A stretch of DNA of 48,266 nucleotides from Branchiostoma floridae (taxonomy: Eukaryota > Chordata > Leptocardii > Amphioxiformes > Branchiostomatidae): positions 28,401,464 through 28,449,729 of the forward strand of contig NC_049980.1 of the NCBI RefSeq assembly GCF_000003815.2. The letters run 5' to 3'. This document shows positions 11,755 to 24,600 of the stretch, piece by piece. The position numbers and the translations under genes are program-made. Position 1 is the stretch's first letter; every line of letters starts with the position of its first letter. The notes under the pieces are model-generated. The model did not search any database, was not told the origin of the DNA, and saw only the letters and a program-made list of their open reading frames with translations.

Positions 11755-13227
11755 GATCCCAGAACATCATGGAAGATGTCTCTTTAATTGACTGAGTCAC
11801 CAAAGATCTTGACACAGAGTAACAGAGAAGTTTTGGAAACACAGCGCAAATATGGCAATTTGACTGCCAATGATGATTTGACACATCCCTTTTATCAGAA
11901 ATGCTGGTGTAAAATACTTGGCACTAATTGTTTGAAAGGACACTGAAAATTAGGAAAATATGATTATCTATCTTATGCCTTACATTTTAACTTGTACATT
12001 AATTAACAGATCTTTCTTAGGAGAGAATCTTCTGAATCATGATGTACATGTAGCCAGGCAGGGTTGGTGTGTTATACAAGATACTTACATGGATATTATT
12101 TGTATATAATTTGTTTCCCATACAACATAGCAAACATTGTTTGTGGATCATATCCTGGTTTAACAGGAACATTTTAAACAGCAAAACCAGAATCAGATTA
12201 TATTATACCATCTGCAAAGTGTTAAACCCCAGCAGCAGAATAATCAAACAATGGATAGTGAGTGAGTGAGTGACCATGTAGTTTGCAGTCTTACATGAAA
12301 CAATGTAATCTAACTGGATTGTTTGTTTGATGGAAATTTGAATGGAAAGTTTCTACCCAAGAAGAACCCAGGGTCATACGCAATATTCAAATGTACACAT
12401 AGAAAGTATGCTTTGATTTATATATCTGCCTCATACAATTTCTGTCAAGATTCAGTATTATCAGATTAGAGTACTAGTAGTTGCGTATTTCATCAACAGT
12501 TGAAATATGTAGAAATCTTCGTACATTTCCATGATTAAAGAGTCTTCCAATGTCTTAATTACGACTACAACATAAGTCTCATCATTGCAAAGAATCATGT
12601 ACATGTATTCTTATTGCCACTGTACATGTATATGTAATAATCTTAACACAATAATATCTAGCGCTTAACAAGATTTTGATAGTAAGCATACAATGTAATG
12701 TTTGTACCTGCAGTTAGGGACTGTACAGGGTTTGACTTTTTGTCATCTTAATATTGGCACATTTCCCAAAGATGACAATTACAAGAAGTTTGCTAAGATT
12801 GTACAGTTGCTTTGGATCAAGCAGTGTTTGCACATTTATGTAGCAATGTGGCTTACGCGTGAGACTAATTAACAGTTATCAAAAGTATGAAACGAAGTTG
12901 GAGCTGTATCAAAACAATGCTCTTGGGATGTGAAGAAACTTCACGGAAGTGCACAGCACAGTTAGTACATAGACTTCTCAGTTTGGGGGCTCATATTGCA
13001 GTCATTGTTTCTGTTGTCATGCTTTTAGAGAGGTTTGGTAGGCAATGAGATTGTGTAATGATTAAAACCTCCTTGGTAATACTGTAATCTCCAGCCTAAC
13101 CCTAGTCCTCACAATAAAAATCTAGCTACAAACAGTAATTTGTAGGAACCAGTACATTAAAGACCACATTGTGAAAATGGTGGTAGTGAATCATCTGATG
13201 ACAAAACGTCTTGGCTTGATGTTGCGG
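11755..13227. other. Convergent 3' ends: kelch-gene 3' UTR and myosin 3' flank
   Basis: There is no further coding exon between the kelch-gene stop (11752-11754) and the myosin stop (13228-13230, minus). The stretch is AT-rich with many short open frames of random look and a GTGAGTGAGTGAGTGA microsatellite at about 12256. An AATAAA on the plus strand at 13113-13118 could end the kelch mRNA. Its 3' UTR would then come within about 110 bp of the myosin stop. Confidence 0.5.
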
Positions 13228-16206
13228 TCACTTTCTTCTGGTTCTGGCTGGAAGAGGTGGGGCTGCGGTTTCTGTCGCTGCTCTCACTCCCAGCTGTTGT
13301 TGCTATAAAGAAAATGCAAAAAAAAAGTTCACTCAGGGGACACTGATTTCTTCAAATGAAATCATGGCCAGCAAAGATGTAGGAAAAGTTGGCTGTTTTT
13401 ACCAAGTTAGAGTAACTTCATGCTTCATCAAAATTCTTTAATAATCCTTAGAAAGACCTAATCTATAGCACTAGAGTGTACATTCTAAACACGTTAGTGG
13501 ATGGGCACCGAAGGCACTTGGAGATTTCAGTTGACATTTTCTTGTACCCATTAGAAATGCTGCTACACTAATGTACATGTATACCTGATTCTTCAGCAGT
13601 GTCTGGTAGTGCATGTGTTTGCTGCTGGCTTGCTGGTTGCCTGGCTCACGCATTGTGGTGTAGTTTCTCTCCGGCAGGGGTGGTGGGGTGGAATCATCTC
13701 TATGTAGCTGCAGACAAAGGTCATACATTCACTTGACTACATTTGATGGTGGTTAAGTTTGCATAAGGAGACTTGTTACAAGTTAACACTGCCGAAAGTT
13801 TTAATCCTTACTTTCCTACTATGACAGAAGCTTTGCTACATTAAATTTTACTAGTATTGCAACACACTCAGGGCTTACGATGTCTACAACTGCAGGAGCA
13901 TTGTATTTTTCTTTCTATTTTTTTTTAATGATTCTGTAAGTGTAATCATACTCTAATCTTTAAAAATGACAGCAGTACAAACATGATCTCTCTTACAGGT
14001 GCCATAAGAAATATCTTACAGCACTTCCATAGGGTTGCACTTCCTCCTCCACTCTGACTAGACTGTACCGGCTCCCTACTAGAAGTTCAGCATAGTCCTC
14101 ATGTCCCTCAACCTGAGGAAAATACATATCATCATGGGATGGGTACATGTGCACAAGCATTGGATGAATATAATGACTCCATATCAGAACATTGATACCA
14201 CTTGATAGCAAATATCACTTGAGAACATGATAGATGAATCAAAAACCAATTAAAATATTGGCATACAGAGTTTGTATATGGACAGTCTAAATCTAGAAAT
14301 TTTTATTCATTGCAAAAAAAAGAAATTGCAGACAAGTCATCTACAATACTCACTTGGCCACAGGGTTCTGTCAGAAGGTCTCCAGTCAAAGGGTTCTGGA
14401 GTAGGAAAAGGAGAAAAAAATTTGTGTAACTCAAGAGTGAACATTGTTTACAACTATGGACGAGTTTCTGATTTGGAGGTGACAAAACATCAACTTGGCA
14501 ACATTTCCATTTTCTTTTCCTTCAATGGCAATCATGATAATTGGGAGACTTTACGCTCATCTGTCATGACAATCATATGGGAGAACCAAGAGACTTAAGG
14601 ATGGACAAACCTTCCTGTAGTAGTCCACTAATGCTGACAGGGACACGTGCACTTTGGGTTCCCCAACGACCACGTACTTGCCACTGGGCAACTGGTCAAT
14701 CATAAAGTGTTTACACCTGCTGGATATCCTAGAGAAGACGGTCGGGAAATGCAATGAAAATTGCAGAAACTGATGACAAAAAAGTGAGCTATAGCAGCAA
14801 ATTATGAAATTTGTATTAATGATATCAGTTGGATGCAAATCATTTGGTGGGGAAATGTCTGAATAAATTTACAATTTTTTTATTTAGCATAGTCTAGACC
14901 TAGTAGACTTGTGCTAGCAGATTTAATGGTGGCATAAGATAGTAACAAATATATTAATGCTAAACAAGCAATTTTCAGCCACCTTTTGATGCTGCCTTAT
15001 ATATGAAGTAAGTTTTGCTGCAACAGAGGTCTGTAATCTTTAAATCTCTTCACTACTTATTCTGTTCATCCCAAGCTTCTGTAGCTCCCATAGTTTTTGT
15101 TGGAATGCGCTTTCAAAGACTGACACTGGATAGCTATGGCAGCATATGGTCACCTGTAGGATATGGTTTATTAATAAGGTCAAAGGTCAGGGCTCACCTG
15201 TAGGTCAGGGAGTAGCCAAACCTGCTCTCGCTGACTCGGATCAGGAAACAGCCCAGCAGCTTGTCTTGTAAGAGTCGCTCTGATTCCCTGTGTTTAACAC
15301 AACTCTGATTAATATCTGTTGATATGTGATTGATATACTTTTCCAAGAGATTTCTAAAAATCTACATTTTTATCCTTGATTGATTTGTTTACTTTTTCTC
15401 AGGTTTACTTTTAAAAGAATCCATACCTGGTATATTGGCTTCAAGTATATTGTTCACAAACCAAAACTACCAATGAAACTTAAAATTTGAAACTGCATTC
15501 TGGAGGTAAATTATGGACATCATGGTTATATGCTGCAGATAGCAACATGCGTGGGAATTTTACCAGAAGACTAAACCACGTGAACATGCAAGAGCAGCAG
15601 CAGAAGTTATTGAACACGTGAGAACACACAAACACTACTTTTATCTCCAGCCAAATGTGCAAGAACTCGCAAGAGGGGGAGCTGTGCCTCAGGTCTGCTT
15701 GTTGCTAAATATAGAATACAACACGGTGTATTCAGTATCACCCGAGGTGCCAGCCCGACCGCGGGTCGGATCGCCCGAAGGCCGGAGGGTGATCCGACCC
15801 GCGGGAGGGCTGGGACCGAGGGTGATAAGGAATACACCTTGTTGTATTTTATTTATGTCATACCCACCTGAGAAAACCACTGTTTTGATGCGAAATGCGC
15901 CAGAAGTTGAACAAATTTGTTGCCCTCGAAAAAAAAGCGTTGCAACAGTAATGTTCCAACGCCCGAATCAGGTATTCAAACTTTCGATGGCGCCGTACTC
16001 GGCCCACTCGAAACAGTTTGATTTATTCAAATGGAGCCCGTGTGATAAGCCCGGGTCGGTCCAGAACACCCGTATCGACTGTATACCTGCGTGTGATGAT
16101 CCCATGGAACCAGGGTGCAAATGTGCCGCTGTCCTGCATCACAGCCTGCTGCTGGGTCTCCCTGAACCAGCGCACAGATGCAGCCTTGGTCCCCTCCTTT
16201 CCCCAT
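13228..16206 (-). other. Myosin SH2 and proline-rich tail exons 26-32
   Basis: Exons 16087-16206, 15198-15287, 14611-14728, 14354-14395, 14020-14112, 13585-13707 and 13228-13302. SH2: [17 protein letters not shown] opens it, [19 protein letters not shown] carries the phosphotyrosine-binding Arg, CKHFMIDQL has the betaD His, and [10 protein letters not shown] closes the core. The lead-in VRWFRETQ and the post-SH2 segment [12 protein letters not shown] resemble SH2D2A/SH2D7/HSH2D, and FLIRVSE..CKHFxID also resembles SH2D4. The last two exons give [10 protein letters not shown] and [11 protein letters not shown], class-type SH3 ligands, followed by TGA. All junctions are GT-AG in matching phase. 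Confidence 0.9.
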
Positions 16207-19200
16207 CTTAAACATTCAATAGATACAAAAATATCACATGGATTGCTGGGTTGAAAATTTTCATGTACTAAGATGAATTCCCTGTACATACATGCATCTA
16301 GTGATACTAGATACAGATGTTGATATGTGCAGGCAAACAGGCACTTGCCGATTGGTTCGGCACCCTGTTTGCCTGACCTGCACATGACTTTTTATGGTGA
16401 AGGAGGGGTGTGCAATTCCTTTTCAACCCTCTCATCTACTGGCGCACTAAGTCCCACAGGGACAAGAACTATATATAACTATGATAACATTATTGCTGGA
16501 CCTATATATATGGAACTATGACAAGTACACTGTATACCTGTTCTTGCTACTTATGGGTCCAGTGAAGTCATCCTCCACAATTTCCTCATCAGAGCTCAGG
16601 TTATCCTTCAACTCAACCTGCAGTGAGTGAGAAATACATGTACTGTCATATACAAATGTAGAAGCACAATGCTCTATAGTTAAATCTGTATTTGATATAG
16701 AAGTGAAAGTGGAGTTGCTAGGCCCATGCACAACATCAGATTGCTTTAGATTGCTGAGATACTGACAACAAAGTGAGAGAAAGTATGAATCTGAGCCAAC
16801 AAACAAATTTCATGCAAAGTTGCTTTTAAGAACTGAATTGATTAGATAGCTAGTCAGTCATTAGTACAGTAAAACCTGTATTAGCGGCCACCTTTGCATA
16901 GCAGCCACCTGGCCATAGTGGCCACATTTTGTCGGTTCCTTGGATTTTGTAATGATTAAGAAATAGGCTTAGTGGCCACATGTCCAACGCGGTCACGGCC
17001 ACATGATTTCTGGTCCCCTTGATACAGAAACACTACCTATGCAACCATACTGCAGCCTTATATGTCACCCTGCAACGAGTTTGAAATTGTAGTTTGCGAC
17101 AATTTGGAGTTTCTGACAGGGTCATTTTGGCGGTAGCAGGGGGTATGCATGCCTTGAGCATTAAAGTGCAAGTCTTTGTCGGTGAATTTACCGATCAAGA
17201 CAATGTTACTTGGTCAAAAAGATTAGTGGGAACTGAAATCATGTGTAGCTTGCTCATGGTCAATTGATCAACATTTTCTCTATAGTGGCCACCTGTCTAT
17301 AGTGGCCACATTTCTCCAGTCCCTTGAGTAGCCGCTATAGACAGGTTTGACTGTATTACTTTATTTGTATTTAAAAGAAATGTCAAGTCAATACACTGGG
17401 TCAGACTGGTAACACATTAACAGCAAAGCAAATCTTCATATAGTATACAAACTGAATGAATCAGAATGACTTGACAAATCTGCCTCAAAAAAAAAGTGAT
17501 TGAGAAATAATGACAGTAGCTTGTTTTCTTTTTCAAAGTCTCTTTAATTTCCTTTCAAACTTCCTTAATAGATTATATGTATCAAAAGGGCCAAACCTGA
17601 GTCTCTGCATCTTGCTGTAGGTGTAGGTCAGCCATTTTGGTTGCCACCTGCTGTACAGCTGCTGCATCTGCAGGTGTCATGTCAGCTGTCATCCCACCTG
17701 CTACTGCTGTGGTTTAAGAATATAATGTCATTTAGTATCCATTTTGTGTGCTATTTGCCAGCAATGCTGCTTGGATACTCGTATCTGGCACACAGCTGTT
17801 GAATATTGCGAGTGACTGACTGAAGTATCGTTATAAGTCATACAATAAGCCAAACGGCAATTACTCAAGCAACTGGATATGATTTTGGAAATGGTCAGAC
17901 ATATCAGATAACATCCATTTTCTTTCGTCAGTGACACATAAGAGATCTTGTTGGAAAAGCAAGATTTATATCCTAACTATGAATTGATATGCCAATGAAA
18001 TGAATACAATTTTTAGTAGTCCAAAAGGAAACAAAGGCTAGACAAGTTTGGACAAAGTTGTTTGAATTACAGGAGCTAACATTTTGTCGTGGGGAGGAGG
18101 GTGAGCACTAAATCCCAAGTGCTGGAAAGTTACATAGAAAGTTACATAGACCTCCTTTCCTGTTGAGTGGAGGATTGTATATCACAGCCTGTTCCAACCC
18201 ATTGAATGCCTTTAGCTGTCCCTGAGACCCACTTCTATGTGGTGTTGTGTTGTTCTTCACGTGAACTAATGAATAAACAATTTTGATTTCTTAGAAGAAC
18301 TTTTAGGTAAAGGGTAAGCAAATGCTCAGGGAGGGCAAAAGGAAATTCCACAAGAGCACTACAATTTATGCAAACAGCAACCCACGGGGTGTGGCAGTTT
18401 CATCCCTCTCTGCCAGGTGGCGCTGCCTCTGGAAGGCATCCTCTATGAGCTGCTCAGTCAGGTTCAGGAACATTACGGCAGCTGCTGCCTGCTTATTGGC
18501 TAACTCTCTCAGATGGGCCATCTTCCTCCGGGCCAGGAAGCCACGCACCCCTGAAATCACAGGACAAATTAAAGCATCTTATAGCAATGCTGTTAAGCTT
18601 CATCAATGCTATTTAGATTACTAATAGGTTTAGCTACAGTTGCAACTACCTGTAGCCTGGGTACCATCCTTCAATATTAGTTACTGCTAACTCTTGCTCT
18701 TTGCTTGCTAAGATAATATGTGTATAATACCATGGAACAAGCAGAAAGGAAGGAGGCTGGTACCTGGGTATTTGTGATCTAGCTACTGTTGTAATTTGGA
18801 GATGCAAGTTACATAATTATTTATTTGTAAAATGGACGGGTACACAGGTCTGACTTGGATGTTAATCCAAATTGAATATAGGTTTTTAATGTTCTTGCTA
18901 CTACAGTATATTACAAAGTTTGTGTACAACTATAAGGTCATACGCAACGTACATTGCTGGGCTTAAGTATGTCTGAAACTATATTGGATTTACGGCCATG
19001 TCAGAGTTACAGGCAGTAAAGCTAACACTACCTTCAATCAAAAAGCACTTGCTGTCACCCAATATGTCAGGAAAAGTGGAACGTTGATTTGGAGGGATGG
19101 GGACCCCTTCTAAAGCTCACCTCTAAGTATGAAACAAGTGCTTTCTGACATGCACATGAAAGCAAAATTGGTTTAATGCTATAAATCTTGAAACTTCAGA

Positions 19201-21652
19201 GGTCAGAAGGTAATTTTTGCATGGCCATGTAAGGACATCTGGAGCTCTATGCCATAATGCAGGTAGGTCAGACTTACAGGCAAGTTTTGAATTTGAAAGG
19301 TCATTTCAGGACAGAGTTAAAATTATTCAACTTTCGGACATCTGGAACTCTAATAACGCAGGCCTGTCAGAGAAAACACTATCACTGCCTTTGATCAAAG
19401 AGAAAATGTTAAGACCTGAAAGGTCATAGCTGACTGCATGCAGGGTTATGCAAGGACAGACTCTGCATGCAGGGGTCATGCAAGGACAGACTTACATGTA
19501 GCACCTTCTCATAGCAAACCTTAAAATCATGTTTCTTTACAAACAATGTCTTTAATTGATTTCGTATTCATTTACTTCTAGAAACACAAGTTTGAAGCTC
19601 TCATGTCCCTTTAAATATTTTCTTATTGTTTGTCTTGTTTGATTGACATTACATGTGTCCATTGAGAATTTCCTGTTACTCTACAAATGATACTGCAAAA
19701 GAGCAAGCAATTTTTGTGGTACTTTTAAGTTTGCTTTAAAGCGCAAAAAAAATGTAAATCCATTTTGAAAATTTCAGGAATCACTGTATATCTTATTTAG
19801 GATGTTGGAGGGCCACTGACCTGTTTGGATGCGGGTTGCAGCCTGCTCCACCTTCTGTAGCCTGGAGGCCAGCTCATCTGTGTGCCACCACTTCAACAGC
19901 ACCTTAGTCTTCCTACGGACAGACAGGGATTTCTTTTATTTAAAAACTAATTAAGGATTAAGAGCAAGTTCTTCATCATTGTTTGCGGGTGGCTTATGAC
20001 CTTGCCAGTGACCCATAGGCATTTTGCCACTGTAAACACTGTGGGAATCTTGTAGCAAAGTCAAATTGACACACCCTTAAAAGTAAAAATTTCACCTTCC
20101 TTAAGTAAGTATTACTAAGTACAAGTCTGCATTATTACACAATTACCAATACATGGCTTTGACTTCATCATTTCCCCATGTTAATGACATTGTGACCATA
20201 TAAAGAATAGGACTGAAGGCTTGTATGCTAGCATTGACATCATACATTGTTTGTTGTTGTCATTTCAACTTTAAAGTACACAAAAAAGGAAAAATTGTGA
20301 ATGTGGCATGTACAGCCTAATAAAATTAGCAAGGTATAAGAGGGTAAATGGGAAAAACCCAATACAGCAATGTACAACTCTAGACATATACAAGAAATTG
20401 ATTGAGTTTTGAATTGATTGAAGAAGATTGAATATTTTACCATCAGTGTATGATCAAAGGATTTGAGAGGAGAAAAGAAATAGCCTTCCATCTTTTTACC
20501 TGAATAGGAAGAGAGTAAAAAAGAATGATATTCATCATAAGGAGTATCTGTGTTGACTATATCAAGGTTTATCAAAAAAGACTAAGGATGCAAAGATTTT
20601 TTAGGAAATGACCAAGAATATGAAGTGGTGATTTTTCAACAGATGCTTTTCCTACCCAATCAGCCAGTCAGACAACCCTGTAGCCTTTAGTATCCTCTGG
20701 CACCTGGATGCAATACAGGCCAACATCATTGCTTAGAGAATGCTATTTTCCAATCTAACATATTTCATCACAGCATGTGAATGAAAGTGCTGTATGCAGC
20801 CAATAAACAAGCGTATTTGTACTCAAAACGGTTTGAAGAAAAATCAGTGTGCACCTTAATCAGACTGAACCCACTGTATATAGCTGCTTGGAAGTTAGGT
20901 GTGAAGACTAGCCAACTGCTGCCCACCCAAGTCAGCACCCCAGCAGCAGCATACTCGTATTCAAATACTGGATGATATTACTACAATTACACTTACTTTT
21001 TCGCCACTACTTCAACATCAACCACTAACCCTGTCCATGGTGCTGAAGTCTTAATTGCTCTAACTGCTGTCCCTGTCCAAGGTGCTGAATGTGTCCTACA
21101 TGTAATGTACCAAGCTTACTGAACCCATTGGCAACAATACCACACCAGAACTTACCCATGTTGGTCCTCTGGTATGTGGGCAACATCCCCCAAACTTCTG
21201 TACCTGAAGTCATGGATGCAAAATGCAAAAATCTTGTTATTGAAGCACAAGCAAATAAAATTAAGTTGCTAAAACCTTGTTGATAGTTTAATTTCTTCAG
21301 CAACAACAAATAGTTGATGCTCATGTCCCAGTAAGATGAAAACCACCCCCTTTGTACCAGTGAAGATGCTGTGTAACACTTCAGTGTATATGTACAGGTT
21401 GATAAACACAGTTTTGTACTGACCTCTGAACAAATTGCTGGAAGGGGATGCGCAGAGCATAGCCCTCCCTCCTGATGCGGATTGTCTCCATCATTCCTGT
21501 GTACTTCAGCTGGGCAGGTAGACAAAACAAAATTTAAAAAGCTACTTTTTCTATGTTTTTGGTTCCATGTATTGTATTATGCATGGTGAACATGGCATAG
21601 TATACATTGACCCTGCTTCAAAACCAAAGCTGATAAGTTCACACAAACACAG

Positions 21653-21683
<31 letters not shown>

Positions 21684-24600
21684 TACACACATAAATATAT
21701 ACACAAAAGGAAAGAAACTAAAAGGGAAAGAATAAACCTTAGCTAAGGTATATATCATTACAACGTTACAGTACAATTTTGAGTACACTTCCCTCACAGG
21801 GATGCTTCAGCAACAGCATTATACTCAAGTACTGTATAATCTACATCTAACTACATTATGAAGCAACTGAACATGGACATAACCTGGGCAGCCACTGCAT
21901 CTTCTTGGAAGTTGTTTGGCTGCTTGAGGCCGTTAGGTTTGATACAGCGGACAAAATGGGGCCTGGCTGCTGTGATCCTCTCCACTAGTACAGTCAGGGA
22001 GTTCTGTACAAAGTGGAGCAAGGTGGTTGCATTAATGAAATAATGTACATGATTAATACTACCAACAATAAGATGAAGTGATGATTGTAATTTTGTAGTA
22101 TAAAGTTCCCAAAATTTTCATTAACATTAACATAGAAACTGCCAAGATAACTCATTCCTACTATCTAGTAGAAATTAAAATCAAAGTCATGATTGAAACA
22201 ATACTTTCAGGTTTAGCAGTTGCTAAATTTATAATATTTCAGCAAGATAAATACTGATTTTACCAATAGACGCATTATTTATTTGGTTATATAATACCTT
22301 GAACTGGCCACCCAGAGTGAGCTGTTTTCCTCCTTTCTTGCCGGGTTCACCAACTTGTCTACCCTACAGTGGATCACAGTTTAAATCACAACATTTCATC
22401 GAAAATGGCTTAATACCTGATTTAGCTATAGATATACATCAGCTTACTAATAGGCATCCCCTGTCTTGAATTCAGCTAAAAGAAAGGGTATGTCACCCCA
22501 CAAGGTCCGTTATAACCCCAACAGTGCGGTATAACACTATATGCCTGATACTACTCCTTAGAATTGAGATACAATAGACCTACAACTTAAGTAAACCAAC
22601 GGACTGTACTTTCACAACATCCCTTGTACTCACAGTACCTACCGCTGGTCTTTTGCTCAGACGACGACCCTTAGAGGTTTTGTGCTGAAGTGCAAGTGTT
22701 CCGGTCCGAGTGATACTGCCTGAAAAATGAAGGCATCAATTCCTTTATCCATATGCTCAATCTGAGCATCTTTACTCATCACATCGCAGAAGCTGAGACA
22801 TAGTAGTAGTCAGGAAATTTACCCGCTTGCTACTCTCACCTCTGCCACAGATCAGAACATGCCTTTTAAATCAATCACTTTTACCAGCTTGCTTCTCTCA
22901 CAAGCCGGTAAATTTCCTGACTACCACTATGTCCCTGCGACTCAACCTCGGCTTGGAGAATAGCAGTTCTTGAAATGGAAATACTTCAGGCTATGGTTTG
23001 ACACACTTCATTGCACTGCATCCAGCTAGAGCTGGATCTAGATTACACCAGGGAGATGTCACCAAGCTTTGGCAGGATTCAGAGTTTGATGGCACAAAGC
23101 CAATATGAACTCTGGCGGGATCCTGGGGGAACCCATGCCGGAAGGGAGAACGAGCCAATAAGAGTGAGTGGTGGGTGGGTGCAAAAAGCTGCCTGAAGTA
23201 TTGGTGGCTAGATGCCTTGTGTTTGTGGCTAGACCTCCTGCATTGTTTAGCTGGCAGTGCAAGGAAGTTCATGTCATTGACCAGCGCACACCCATTCTCT
23301 CTCACAATCGAAAGCAATTCCACAAGAGGCACAACCCCGGAATGATGTACCCTTCCCTTCTTAGCTTTTGTGCCTCACTCATATTTCTATATGAAAGAGG
23401 CAAGAGATCACAATACGAAGACCACTGACCATTACAGACAGTGTTGATGAGTGGGTTGCTGCTGTGCTGCAGGACGGACATGGTGTTGGAGGGCAGGGTG
23501 TCTCTGTTCTTCTCCAGCCAGCCAGTCACATTGTACTCCACCTGTCCATGCAAGCAAGAGAGACATACATTGTCAAAGATTTTCACTATTACAAACATTT
23601 GCCTTTTGGTACCAAATCAATATGGTTGTTAGGCAAAATGGAGCTGAAGAGGGATACCTGTGACACCTTCCAATGGAAAGTCAATGGCATAATCAAAATC
23701 TTATCCGACGAAACTTTTTAAAGTCACTCTTATAGACTAACAATGTATAGACCTGGTGTACAAAACATGTTTACCTTGCCTGCATAGTGGGTGATGGTGA
23801 AGAGCGGACTCCTGGCCTGCTTGCCTGTAGTAAAGTGAGGGCTGCTGCCAACATTCTGGTTCAGCTTCTGCAGAAGTGTCAAATCTGTTCCCTAAGAGAC
23901 AATATTACATGTACACATAAGATGAGTGCTCTTATGTGAAATCCTAAACCTGGCATACAGTCTATTCATTGCTTGGCCTACGTACATTTTGTAGTTAGTG
24001 AATGCTCTAAACAAGTCAGACAAAGCTCTCTGCAGACGGGGAAATCTTTTGCACCCGGTAGGATGTTCACACGAAAGGAATTTTGCCCAGTGGGAGTAAT
24101 TGCCCGCCACAAAATAATTAACTCCCACCGTGCAAAACTTCTACCATATGCAAAATATTACCCCAGCAGCAGAAAGATTCTCCTGTCCTGAAGGGTCAAG
24201 CAGTAGACAGGATGCCAGGTTATGAAATCTTAAAATTCACACTTAAAGGGACATAATGTAAAAAGTAAAGTTACTGTTTTCGGCCATTTTTCTACATTAT
24301 GAGTTGAGTCTACCTTATTACACTGCACAGCAATATTTACAACGTATGGATACGACTTTGTTGAGCCGTGAGGATGTCTTGAAATATGCGCACTTCCCTC
24401 CGCCGCTTGAGTTGTCCGCCATCTTATTCAACTCGCCGGGGAGCCAAAGTGCGCTTTAGAACGCGTTCGGTGGTTCGCTCAAATCATTACTGAAGTTTGT
24501 TGAAAGTCCCGCTACGCTTCGAAGATCTGCGACCGCAACGGTCGATTCGGAAATCTACGGTCGGCTTACTTCCGGTAGGCTACCTGGAAGTAAGTGAATT

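Larger units (their letters stand above)
16538..19912 (-). other. Myosin neck and linker exons 22-25
   Basis: Exons 19821-19912, 18386-18550, 17597-17706 and 16538-16617. The first ends the converter ([10 protein letters not shown]) and starts the single IQ motif, which crosses the intron. The second finishes it and continues as a charged, Ala-rich helix. Its frame would reach a TAA at about 18368, but a donor GTGGGT after 18386 joins it in phase to the next exon. The third is Ala/Gln-rich ([20 protein letters not shown]), and the fourth is acidic ([11 protein letters not shown]). Read-through at 18386 would give a truncated protein of motor plus IQ without SH2, a plausible but untested alternative end. 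Confidence 0.85.

Noticed and set aside
11017-11884. Several long minus-strand frames under the kelch exon
   Set aside because: Antisense shadows of the kelch and acidic-tail coding exon.
15618-16211. 197-codon plus-strand frame
   Set aside because: Runs through a fold-back element and antisense to a clear SH2 exon; no family resemblance.
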